This document shows, one piece after another, positions 41,267-49,012 of a stretch of DNA of 64,000 bases. Numbering within the stretch: position 1 is the first letter of the stretch; each line of letters starts with the position of its first letter. The DNA comes from Sphingobacteriales bacterium 50-39 (lineage in GTDB: Bacteria > Bacteroidota > Bacteroidia > Chitinophagales > Chitinophagaceae), in contig MKTZ01000001.1 of the NCBI GenBank assembly GCA_001898505.1, forward strand, positions 930,001 through 994,000, in the 5' to 3' direction. The notes beneath the pieces were generated by a model. That model ran no database searches and was not told where the DNA came from. It was given only the letters and a program-made list of their open reading frames with translations. Made by a program: the position numbers and the translations under genes.

Positions 41267-42274
41267 ATGATCGGTGTTTTACCCGACCTTCCTCCTAATG
41301 TTGCAGGTTTCAGGGCCTCCGGCGAGGTTACAAAGGACGACTTTGAAAAAGTGATCTTTCCGGAGGTAAAAAAGCACAGGGAACAGACGGGCAAGCTGAA
41401 TTTTGTCTTTTATGTCGACACTCCTTTAAAGAATTTTAGCATCGGGGCCTGGATACGTGATATCTGGCTGGGCATGAAGCAGTTTGCCAGCTGGCGTAAG
41501 ATAGCGATCATATCGGATGTAGAGAAGATCCGCAATTTCACCGACAATATAAGTTTTCTTCTTCCGGGGGAGTACAGGGGGGTTTCCGTGGATCAGCTGG
41601 AGGCTGCCATTCGCTGGGCGGCCATGGAGGACCAGGAGCCCGATCCGGAGGATGCAATTCCCGAGCATATCGAGCGGCTGCTGCCGCCGCAGGAGCGGGG
41701 CAAGTCAACAGTGACATCGGCGCAGGTCGGGGTGAGCAAGGAAGCGGATGCCCGGTATATTTTTGAAAGGACTACCAACAGGCTGTTCAATGTGAATGAA
41801 TGGACGGATCATTGCGGTGCGTTGACGGCGGGGTTCCAGCTGACGGATGACGAGGGGAAGCCGTTGATGGGGAGAGCGGCGGAAGGAGATTATATACGTG
41901 TCGATATACCGGGTCCGTCTATGAGCGAGGGGCGGGGCTATGACTGGGTGAGGATCGAGAAGATACAGCAGCCTGCTGTGATAGCGCCCGGAGCTATCTC
42001 TCTGATGCAGGTGCGGCCATGCCCGAATCCGCAGATAAAAGACACCACTATTACGGCGCATTTTCTGCAAGAACACGCCACCAGCACTTTTATCATAGAA
42101 TGGGGAGACAAGAAAGTGAGCGCTACCGTGTACCGGAGGAATGAGGTGCCTAATACGGAACATCCGGGTGTTGCCGATAAGGTGAGGAATGTGGTGGTTG
42201 GGACCCTGGGGGCGATGGGGCTGTCAAAGATACAATGGAAGGCCCTGGTACAGGGGTTGCTGGAGAGGGAATAG
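41267..42274 (+). CDS. SpoIIAA-like domain fused to an uncharacterised C-terminal domain
   Basis: A 335-residue two-part protein. Residues 1-120 match the SpoIIAA/STAS-like family found as single-domain proteins (FRASGEVTKDDFEKVIFPEV, then LNFVFYVDT and WRKIAIISD). After a linker rich in Pro, Glu and Asp, residues about 160-335 form a second domain (FERTTNRLFNVNEWTDHCGA, VDIPGPSMSEGRGYDWVRIE) that I recognise only as a conserved Bacteroidota unknown. No signal peptide or membrane segment. It is followed 43 bp later by a small acidic protein on the same strand. Confidence 0.72.
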   Translation: MIGVLPDLPPNVAGFRASGEVTKDDFEKVIFPEVKKHREQTGKLNFVFYVDTPLKNFSIGAWIRDIWLGMKQFASWRKIAIISDVEKIRNFTDNISFLLPGEYRGVSVDQLEAAIRWAAMEDQEPDPEDAIPEHIERLLPPQERGKSTVTSAQVGVSKEADARYIFERTTNRLFNVNEWTDHCGALTAGFQLTDDEGKPLMGRAAEGDYIRVDIPGPSMSEGRGYDWVRIEKIQQPAVIAPGAISLMQVRPCPNPQIKDTTITAHFLQEHATSTFIIEWGDKKVSATVYRRNEVPNTEHPGVADKVRNVVVGTLGAMGLSKIQWKALVQGLLERE

Positions 42275-42317
42275 GGGCTGGCCGGGTAAGTGCATTTGAT
42301 AACCGAAAATCTATGTT

Positions 42318-42509
42318 ATGGCAAAGAGCACTAAAAAGAAGATGACGGACAAGCCGTTGTCCGATGAGGAGGCAAAGCTCATACAAGCGCACAGGGATGC
42401 CGATGAGGACATCCGGGATGATCCTGAGATGGATATGGACGCCGAGCGCGGGGATGATCTCGATGAGGGAGAACTGGCCAGACTGGATAATTCGAATGAC
42501 GACGAATAG
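42318..42509 (+). CDS. Small acidic protein
   Basis: A 63-residue protein with a lysine-rich start (MAKSTKKKMTDKP) and a very acidic remainder (DADEDIRDDPEMDMDAERGD), probably disordered. No known family. It lies on the same strand as the SpoIIAA-like gene and ends 41 bp from the convergent GHKL gene. Confidence 0.5.
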   Translation: MAKSTKKKMTDKPLSDEEAKLIQAHRDADEDIRDDPEMDMDAERGDDLDEGELARLDNSNDDE

Positions 42510-42550
42510 GGGTGAGGAAGACCTGGCGGGTCCGATGAGGGACCGGGCGG

Positions 42551-44599
42551 CTACGCCACGGAGGCTTTGTTCCGGGTGAGCCGGGCGGCTACTTTCTCGT
42601 TGATGATGGCGCCATATTCTGCTTCAAACTTTTCTTTTACACTTCTGTTCTTTACTTCCAGCTTGGAGGAAAGGTAGCCCAATTTGCGTTTGTTGAGCTC
42701 GATGAGTTCTGCCCATTCGATGACGAAGACCTCGATGTTCTTATCCGCCTTGCGATCGTACAGAAAGGGCATTCTATATTTTTCGCGGCTGGACTTTAGC
42801 TTCGACTTTGCGTACGGGGTGAGTCTCGAGCTTACCAGGATGAATTTATAGCGTGTATTTTCTCTTGGAAGGCCGGGATAACTCTCGACGGTGAAAGCGT
42901 ATTCGTCTATCTGCTGCAGTTCTTTTTTCCCGATGGCGCATTGGGGGGATTTCAGCTCCACCACCATGATCTCTCTGTCCTCATTGTCCAGCACTTTCTC
43001 GTTAAAGAAAAAGAGGTCGGTGATATTATCCAGTCCATCGACACCGGCGACGAGGTTCCCGTCTTCTTCGGCGGGGGTATAGTCGAAGAATTTATTCCGG
43101 AGCTCTTCGAGGATATTGCCGATCTTTTTATCCGACCAGAGGTGTGGATTGCCGTTATAGGCTTCTCCGAAGAGCCAAAGCTCTTTTTCGATGATCTTAT
43201 GCAGCTGGCTTCTTTCCAGCAATACGGATGATATGTCGCCGTATGTCAATTCGTACAGGAAGTCGATGAACTGGAGCTTCCCCGCTACGGCGCTGGAAAA
43301 GGCGATGACGTTCTCCAGCTCAGTCTGCCGGAGCAGCTGATGGAATTTCTGCATGTTGGGGTCGGAGAGCCGGACCACTTTTGTAAAGACCTCTTCCACG
43401 TGTCCATTGGCCAGGGCCTTGTCGATAAGGGAATAGAAGAGCCCCCGCATCTTTTCATTTTTTTGATCCATCAGTTTGTATTCGTCCTCGGCGACATAGG
43501 CTATCCTGGAAAAAAGCAGTTCGCGGGACTGGTCCATGGGAGTATTGAAGGTGCGGGGGTAGGCATCGTCTTTTTCCAGCCGGGCGATAAATTTTTCAAA
43601 CCGCAGGTTATTGGCCTTGAAGAAATCGTTGACGGCGTCTTTGATAAATTCCTTTAGATTTTTTATTTCTTCATCGCCCAGCGAGTCGAGGTCGATATTG
43701 CGGAAGAGGTCGGAATTAAAGAAGGGCGAATCCAGGTAGATGAACCAGGTGCCCAGGTCGGGGGTGTACCAGTCGGAGGAGTAGGTGAATTCGTGCGCTA
43801 CGGCTCGGATGCCTGCCTGGTTCATGTAGAAGAATACCTTGACCTTGTTCAGGGGCGCCCGCATGTGATAGAAGTGGATATCGAAGGGATGTTCGGCTCC
43901 CCGGATGTCTACATAGAGGGTCTTTTTCAGGATGGGGTCGCCCATGACAAAATCGGCGGGGTTGAGGTCTGTCCCGTTGATGGTGAAATGTACTTCCCTA
44001 TGGAATATCTGGAGGGGATATTTTTCAAATATGGCCTGGCGGATGGTGTCGCTCCTGAACTTTTCCGAGATCTTATTTCGGGGGAGGACCTTGCCCTGGC
44101 GGTGGTGGTGCAGCTTTTCGATGGTGACCTTGTAATAGGGGTTGGCTTTTTTCTTCAGGACTTCCACGTCGTATTCCAGGTGGACCTTCGAGAGGGTGGA
44201 GGAGATGGTAGAGGAGTCCAACGGGAAATGAATACGGGTGAAGTGCTGTCCGGCGGGATCGAAAGCGATGGTGTCGATGGTCATTTTTTCTCCCAGCTGA
44301 AGTGCGCCAAAGCGTCCTACTCCCTGACCGTCCTTTTTTACGTTGGTGCCGATGAGAAGGATCTTATCCTCAAATTCGGAAATGGCTACGCCCTGGCCAT
44401 TGTCTGTCAGCTCGATGCGGGTGAAGGGAGCATTATGAAGCGAGCTGTCCGTATAGTCGATGACGAGGTCGATGCGGGTGGCTTTTGCCTGCAGAGAATT
44501 GTTGAGCAGCTCGCAAAAGGCCGTGAAAGTGTCCCTGTACCGGGTGAGCAGCTCTTTTACTACCCTGGAGTGGGTGGATAATTGTTTGGTTTGCTTCAT
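42551..44599 (-). CDS. GHKL (MORC/HSP90-like) ATPase with C-terminal nuclease-like domain
   Basis: A 682-residue soluble protein. The N-terminal domain is a GHKL ATPase: FTAFCELLNNSLQAKATRID (N box with Asn), IELTDNGQGVA (G1) and KKDGQGVGRFGALQLG (lid/G2), as in HSP90, MutL and MORC proteins. A long helical middle follows. Near residues 530-620 there is a restriction-nuclease-like segment: an Asp in ITDLFFF and an E-x-K in REIMVVELKSPQ, then ELQQIDEYAF, similar to Shedu/PD-(D/E)xK folds. Such ATPase-nuclease fusions have been proposed as phage defence or DNA-processing factors. The ATG at 44599 is preferred over the GTG at 44608. It stands alone between unrelated genes, without partners. Confidence 0.78.
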   Translation of the reverse strand: MKQTKQLSTHSRVVKELLTRYRDTFTAFCELLNNSLQAKATRIDLVIDYTDSSLHNAPFTRIELTDNGQGVAISEFEDKILLIGTNVKKDGQGVGRFGALQLGEKMTIDTIAFDPAGQHFTRIHFPLDSSTISSTLSKVHLEYDVEVLKKKANPYYKVTIEKLHHHRQGKVLPRNKISEKFRSDTIRQAIFEKYPLQIFHREVHFTINGTDLNPADFVMGDPILKKTLYVDIRGAEHPFDIHFYHMRAPLNKVKVFFYMNQAGIRAVAHEFTYSSDWYTPDLGTWFIYLDSPFFNSDLFRNIDLDSLGDEEIKNLKEFIKDAVNDFFKANNLRFEKFIARLEKDDAYPRTFNTPMDQSRELLFSRIAYVAEDEYKLMDQKNEKMRGLFYSLIDKALANGHVEEVFTKVVRLSDPNMQKFHQLLRQTELENVIAFSSAVAGKLQFIDFLYELTYGDISSVLLERSQLHKIIEKELWLFGEAYNGNPHLWSDKKIGNILEELRNKFFDYTPAEEDGNLVAGVDGLDNITDLFFFNEKVLDNEDREIMVVELKSPQCAIGKKELQQIDEYAFTVESYPGLPRENTRYKFILVSSRLTPYAKSKLKSSREKYRMPFLYDRKADKNIEVFVIEWAELIELNKRKLGYLSSKLEVKNRSVKEKFEAEYGAIINEKVAARLTRNKASVA

Positions 44600-44714
44600 A
44601 ACCTTCACAAAATACTAAATATTTTAGTAAATGGCAAAAAAAACACACGGCGGCCGGTGTTAACGGGGGCGGCGGCTAGCATGTCTTTTGCATGGATGGC
44701 TTAAAACAAGGATT

Positions 44715-45350
44715 ATGTTAGGAAAGACGGAAAGGGCCATTTCAGCTCTGGGAGGTTCCTTATTACTATATTTTGTTTCCCGCAAGCATAAGCGGGAGAG
44801 CCTGCTGCTCCTTGCGGGTGGGTATCTTATGTATCGGGCCGTGTCGGGGAAATGCCCCGTGTCCGATGCTTTTCGGGATAATGCCCGGATGCATCCCAAC
44901 AACGTGAATGTCCGGACGCAGGTGACCGTGAACAGGCCGAGGGAGGAAGTTTATGCTTTCTGGCGGAGACTGGAGAACCTGCCATTGTTCATGCGGCATA
45001 TAGAGTCCGTGGACGAGCTGGATGATACCGTCAGCGCGTGGAAGATAAGGATACCCGGGGGACTTTATGACGTGCGGTGGGAGGCGGAAATTGTCCGGGA
45101 TATAAAAGGTTCTGAGCTATCGTGGAAGTCTGCCTCCGGGGCAGCTATCAGGAATGCAGGGAAAATCTTCTTTTCCGATGCACCGTCCGGGGGCACGCGT
45201 ATCGATGTGATGATCAGCTACAGGGCGCCGATGGGAGTTGTCGGGGAGCGGTTGTCGCGGCTGCTGACGCCTGTGTTCAGGGATATGATCGAGAAGGATA
45301 TTGCGGGATTCAAGCAGTTTATGGAAGACAAGGAGCGAGTGGGGCTTTGA
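44715..45350 (+). CDS. SRPBCC-family protein with N-terminal membrane segments
   Basis: A 211-residue protein. Residues about 1-55 contain two short hydrophobic segments (ISALGGSLLLYFVSRKH, ESLLLLAGGYLMYRAV) like the DUF2892 inner-membrane module. Residues about 70-205 form an SRPBCC/START-like ligand-binding domain (VTVNRPREEVYAFWRRLENL, later FFSDAPSGGTRIDVMISY). The combination is common in proteobacterial and Bacteroidota membrane proteins of unknown role. The ATG at 44715 has AAGGA four bases upstream, which decides the start. Confidence 0.85.
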   Translation: MLGKTERAISALGGSLLLYFVSRKHKRESLLLLAGGYLMYRAVSGKCPVSDAFRDNARMHPNNVNVRTQVTVNRPREEVYAFWRRLENLPLFMRHIESVDELDDTVSAWKIRIPGGLYDVRWEAEIVRDIKGSELSWKSASGAAIRNAGKIFFSDAPSGGTRIDVMISYRAPMGVVGERLSRLLTPVFRDMIEKDIAGFKQFMEDKERVGL

Positions 45351-45374
45351 GGGACGACAACGAATGGATGGGGC

Positions 45375-46154
45375 TTAATATGCTGCCACGAAGTCTCTCA
45401 ATGTCTGTAACAGTTGTGCTTTTTTGTTCAGCCTGTCCTCTTCCCAGCGTTGTTTCAATTCGACGGCGGACTGATGGGCGGCATCATCTTTCTCCTGCTG
45501 GATATAGGCGTTCAATAATACGAGGGCGATGCGTATGTCGTTGAAATGTCCGCAGTCCTCACCCAATTTTTTCAGGAGTTCGGGGGTGGCATCGTCTGAT
45601 TGGGTATAATCGTGTTCTTTCCCCCAGTCATATATATAGTACATCTCTTTCAGTCTTTTTCGCATTTCGTGGAGCTCTTCGTCATCGGGGGCGGGGAGAT
45701 AGACTACGGATTCGATCTTTTCCACGCCCGAGTTAAAAAATGACTGCATCCTGTTCGCTGTGGGTTTTTTCAAGTCAGGGCGCTGCAGCCGGCGTTCCAG
45801 GCGCCGGATGATCCCGGGATGGTAATGGTCGTCCCATAGCTGCTGGAGTCGGCCTGCATTGTCATGCAGCCAGGCGGTGAAGGCATGGGGGGCATCCTTG
45901 CCGTCTTCTATGGACTGTAGCAGCACCTGGATGTCCCTTAGTTCGCCGGATATACGGTATATCTCGATAAAGGCGTGGGGGAGTTGCTTTTTATCCCGGC
46001 CCAGCCAATGGAGGAAGGCGCGAACTTTTTTTACGTGGGTGCGGAAGGAGTGTACGTCGTCGGCGTTGAAAAAGGCGGAGGTGGACACAGTGCTGCGAAT
46101 GCCTGTTCCGTGCTTGTGCAGGGACTTATATATCTTTTTTCTCTGGCCGGCCAT
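45375..46154 (-). CDS. CHAD domain protein
   Basis: A 259-residue all-helical protein with conserved histidines and lysines in the CHAD pattern: VHSFRTHVKKVRAFLHWL near residue 35 and ELHEMRKRLKEMYYI with ECGHFNDIRIAL-type repeats near residue 165, read here as DCGHFNDIRIAL. CHAD domains bind inorganic polyphosphate; no CYTH triphosphatase partner is adjacent. The ATG at 46154 is used; an in-frame TTG six codons upstream is the alternative. Upstream, 280 bp separate it from the divergent AraC-type gene. Confidence 0.85.
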   Translation of the reverse strand: MAGQRKKIYKSLHKHGTGIRSTVSTSAFFNADDVHSFRTHVKKVRAFLHWLGRDKKQLPHAFIEIYRISGELRDIQVLLQSIEDGKDAPHAFTAWLHDNAGRLQQLWDDHYHPGIIRRLERRLQRPDLKKPTANRMQSFFNSGVEKIESVVYLPAPDDEELHEMRKRLKEMYYIYDWGKEHDYTQSDDATPELLKKLGEDCGHFNDIRIALVLLNAYIQQEKDDAAHQSAVELKQRWEEDRLNKKAQLLQTLRDFVAAY

Positions 46155-46434
46155 ATCGATGTTTCGCCACAATTATGATACCAAGGAAATGAGGGTCTCG
46201 AGATTTGCTATGCAAACCAGATAAATCTTCTCTTTAGGATGTTCATAAATGAAAATACCTATCACCATTCATTTTACTGTTAGTGAGTAAAAATTAAACC
46301 TTAATTTTCCCGTACAATTTTCTGCATACGCAGATCGTATCCTTTTATCCCCTGCAAGAATCACTTTCTCTGAATTCATGGATCGGCAGCTTGCCATGGA
46401 CCCATTCCATTAATCACCATTAAACCTTCATCTT

Positions 46435-46830
46435 ATGCACCTAAAGGATGCCAGTCTGCTATTGCAGGTACGGGCTTACATCGACAGCAACCTCCATCGT
46501 AATCTTCCCATTTCCAAACTCTGCCGGGAGTTCAATACCAACAAAACATCGCTACAGGAGCGGTTTAGGGCTTATTGTGGAATTTCTCTACACGCCTTCC
46601 TGCAACAAAGCCGTATGGAGAGGGCGGTTGTGCTTCTACGTGAGACTGATGAGCCTGTAAAGTTCGTAGCGATGCAATGCGGTTACCGGAGAGTACACAG
46701 TTTTAACAAAGCTTTTAAATCTTATGCGCAGCTTCCGCCAGGCGCCTACCGAAGGAGCAGTCTACAATTTACAGAGAGTATGTGCGCGGTCGAAAGTAAC
46801 ATTAATCCTGCCAAAAGTTACACTGCCTGA
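46435..46830 (+). CDS. Small AraC-family regulator (helix-turn-helix only)
   Basis: A 131-residue protein formed by one AraC-type DNA-binding domain, comparable in size to MarA/SoxS. The first helix-turn-helix is LPISKLCREFNTNKTSLQER, the second KFVAMQCGYRRVHSFNKAFK, ending PPGAYRR. There is no ligand-binding domain, so its activity is probably controlled by its amount. The gene ends 51 bp before the MauE-type gene, and its last codons contain the first of three AAAAGTTA sites, which suggests control of the downstream pair. Confidence 0.87.
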   Translation: MHLKDASLLLQVRAYIDSNLHRNLPISKLCREFNTNKTSLQERFRAYCGISLHAFLQQSRMERAVVLLRETDEPVKFVAMQCGYRRVHSFNKAFKSYAQLPPGAYRRSSLQFTESMCAVESNINPAKSYTA

Positions 46831-46877
46831 TTTGGAAGGATGTTGAACCGCGGCGTAACTTTTTCCCCGAAAAGTTA
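46813..46877. promoter_or_regulatory. Three copies of AAAAGTTA upstream of the MauE gene
   Basis: AAAAGTTA occurs at 46813-46820 (plus), as its complement TAACTTTT at 46856-46863, and at 46870-46877 (plus). The last two form an inverted repeat AACTTTT-N6-AAAAGTT ending five bases before the ATG at 46882. TAACTTTT is also one base away from the -7 consensus, with TTTG at 46831-46834 as a -33 element 21 bases upstream, so operator and promoter may coincide. Confidence 0.55.
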
Positions 46878-46881
46878 AACA

Positions 46882-47316
46882 ATGAAAAAGGGAAAATGGA
46901 TCGCGGACAGCTGCGCATTTGCGCTGGTATTCCTCTTCGTGTATACCGCCAGTGCCAAGTTCTTACGGATAGATGTATTTGCCTTTCAGCTGGAAAGATT
47001 CCCCTGGATCAGTCCTGTGGCCAAATTAATGGCGTGGGTCGTTCCGGTGGTGGAGATCGTCGTATCGATGCTGCTGCTAACGGGTAGGATCAGGGTAACG
47101 GGGTTTTATGCCGCGCTGACATTGATGCTGGCTTTTACGCTGTACCTGGCATTGATGCTGGGATCGGACAGGCATCTGCCCTGCTCGTGCGGGGGAGTGA
47201 TCTCCTGGATGACGTGGAAGCAGCACCTGGTCTTCAACCTTTTCTTTATCGGAGTGGCTTTTGCAGGTTTAGTGTATTCATCACCTAAAATAAAGTTTTA
47301 TGAAAGCAAGACGTAG
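46882..47316 (+). CDS. MauE/DoxX-type redox-associated membrane protein
   Basis: A 144-residue inner-membrane protein with four hydrophobic segments. FVYTASAKFLRIDVFAFQL near the start and the extracytoplasmic PCSCGGVISW near residue 98 are typical of the MauE family; the two cysteines of CSC are thought to take part in thiol-disulfide exchange. It overlaps the next gene, a small secreted protein with two cysteines, by 17 bases. A role in oxidising that protein is a reasonable guess but only inferred. Upstream stand the AAAAGTTA sites and the AraC-type gene. Confidence 0.85.
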   Translation: MKKGKWIADSCAFALVFLFVYTASAKFLRIDVFAFQLERFPWISPVAKLMAWVVPVVEIVVSMLLLTGRIRVTGFYAALTLMLAFTLYLALMLGSDRHLPCSCGGVISWMTWKQHLVFNLFFIGVAFAGLVYSSPKIKFYESKT

Positions 47317-47608
47317 CATGTTCGCTTTGGCTGTGGTACTCGTAGCCATTTCACTATCCGCCTTTACAACGCATGTCCAGGAGGCAAAGACTGCGAAGTT
47401 CGGGATGTATTACTGGTTCCCGCTGGATGGAGGGTCGGGCCTTCCACAGACATCCGGGACGTTGGTTTATAGGTCCAATGATCCTTCCAGCTGCTCATTC
47501 CTTGGACTGGGCGGGTATTGTATAGGAGCATTTACCTCTTACACACAGGATCAATATGGCTACCACGCTTCGGGTACTGAAGTAATAGCACATTTTTATC
47601 CGATGTAA
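47300..47608 (+). CDS. Small secreted two-cysteine protein (DUF6520-like)
   Basis: A 102-residue protein with a signal peptide (residues about 1-25, SMFALAVVLVAISLSAFTT) and a short mature part containing only two cysteines, in SSCSFLGLGGYCIGAF, eight residues apart. The layout resembles the small DUF6520 proteins that accompany MauE genes in Bacteroidota; I am not certain of the family. The start overlaps the MauE gene by 17 bases, so both are made together. Function unknown. No processing protease or transporter gene is adjacent. Confidence 0.72.
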   Translation: MKARRSMFALAVVLVAISLSAFTTHVQEAKTAKFGMYYWFPLDGGSGLPQTSGTLVYRSNDPSSCSFLGLGGYCIGAFTSYTQDQYGYHASGTEVIAHFYPM

Positions 47609-47632
47609 GCAGGACTACCTGATCAGCGTGGG

Positions 47633-49003
47633 TTATCGCGTGGGGTTCTGCTGCATGTTTGGTTTATTGAACGTGATCACCTCGGGGGGTATGTAATAGA
47701 CATACCGGGTGCTGTTGGGAGAAAGCGTATAGATCGTGCCTGCCACGGTGCGTGTCAGCGTCGTGGCAGTGGAGGCGTCCATGTTCAGCCGGCGCAGGTC
47801 GGTCCACCGGAGGCCTCTATAGAGCAATTCTTTTCTCCTTTCCTGCAAGATCTGCTGCAGCGCATCATTTGAGTCGGTGGCCGTATAAGGAGTGAATGTA
47901 CCGGTAGACATTCTCTTTATCATCAGGCTATCGAGGTCGTTCATGGCGGCGGTGACATTACCCGTGCGTGCATAACATTCCGACCTGGTCAGGTATATCT
48001 CATCCGTTGCCAAACCACAAAACGCATAGCCGTTCTCGTCATAGACGCCGATGAATCTACCCCTGATAAAGAAAAGCGCTTTCCTCAGATCGGAGGACTG
48101 ATAAGATTTAAGCAGCAGGCTGTCTGTAATGCTCCTGTTTATGGGGCAAGGTCCTGTCGAATACATGGCGGCGCCAAAGATCACTTCGGGATTGGTACGG
48201 GTGAAGGGAAGAGCGCCACTTGGGATCACGTCATTATAATCCATTAACGTATTCCGGATCTGGAGACAGGAGTCTGCGTAGAGGAGAGCGATAGCATATT
48301 TGCGCATGCTGAGATAGACCCTGGCCAGCATGGCATAGGCGGCTGCTTTGGACGGACGGGTAATAGAGCGAGGAATGCCGGGAAGCAAGGGAATGGACGC
48401 GGAGAGATCGCCGATGATCTGTGTATAGGTTTCTTCTACGGAAGATCGTGTAAATTTTTCGTCGATGGTGCTGGTCTGTCTGAGCGGAAGACCCAATGGA
48501 TCAGGGGCGCCGTCGTCATAGGGTTTTGTAAAGATCTGCGCCAGTTGAAAATAGGCAAAACCCCGGAAGAAATAAGCGCTGCCCTCGGCATTGTTAAGGG
48601 AATCCTGATCAGCTTCGGTCGTTGGGTGGAGCTTCCCCAGGGCGTCCAGGACAACTTTGGAATAAAGTACCGTGCGATAGGGCAGGTCCCAGTCATTGAC
48701 CTCTCCGCTGGTATAGATGTCGGCGGCCCAGATGACGGCGTTCTGGTCGGTAGGGGTATATTGCGCGTAAAAGCTATTGTTCACATAATAGTCGTCGGAG
48801 CCAGTCTCGCCCAAACTGGGATAACCGCTGATGCCATAGCCGTTCATGACATTGTCGTTGTCCATCAGCGCCTGACAGTCGGCGATGCTGGTAGGAATGG
48901 ATATGGAGCTATCCGGCCTGGCATCGAGGAAGGTGGACCTTTTACAGGCCGCGTTGAGCGTTGTTAAAGTAAGTGCCATATATAAGAGATGTCGCGTGTG
49001 CAT
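47633..49003 (-). CDS. SusD/RagB-family nutrient-binding lipoprotein
   Basis: A 456-residue outer membrane lipoprotein: signal peptide with lipobox LNAAC (Cys20), then helical TPR-like repeats (AYFFRGFAYFQLAQIFTKPY is diagnostic) and the C-terminal LLYRGLRWTDLRRL motif of SusD proteins. It caps the SusC channel encoded nine bases upstream and binds the ligand. It is shorter than glycan-binding SusD proteins (500-600), resembling the subgroup associated with sigma/FecR control. Ligand unknown. Confidence 0.93.
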   Translation of the reverse strand: MHTRHLLYMALTLTTLNAACKRSTFLDARPDSSISIPTSIADCQALMDNDNVMNGYGISGYPSLGETGSDDYYVNNSFYAQYTPTDQNAVIWAADIYTSGEVNDWDLPYRTVLYSKVVLDALGKLHPTTEADQDSLNNAEGSAYFFRGFAYFQLAQIFTKPYDDGAPDPLGLPLRQTSTIDEKFTRSSVEETYTQIIGDLSASIPLLPGIPRSITRPSKAAAYAMLARVYLSMRKYAIALLYADSCLQIRNTLMDYNDVIPSGALPFTRTNPEVIFGAAMYSTGPCPINRSITDSLLLKSYQSSDLRKALFFIRGRFIGVYDENGYAFCGLATDEIYLTRSECYARTGNVTAAMNDLDSLMIKRMSTGTFTPYTATDSNDALQQILQERRKELLYRGLRWTDLRRLNMDASTATTLTRTVAGTIYTLSPNSTRYVYYIPPEVITFNKPNMQQNPTR

Positions 49004-49012
49004 GGGGTGGTT

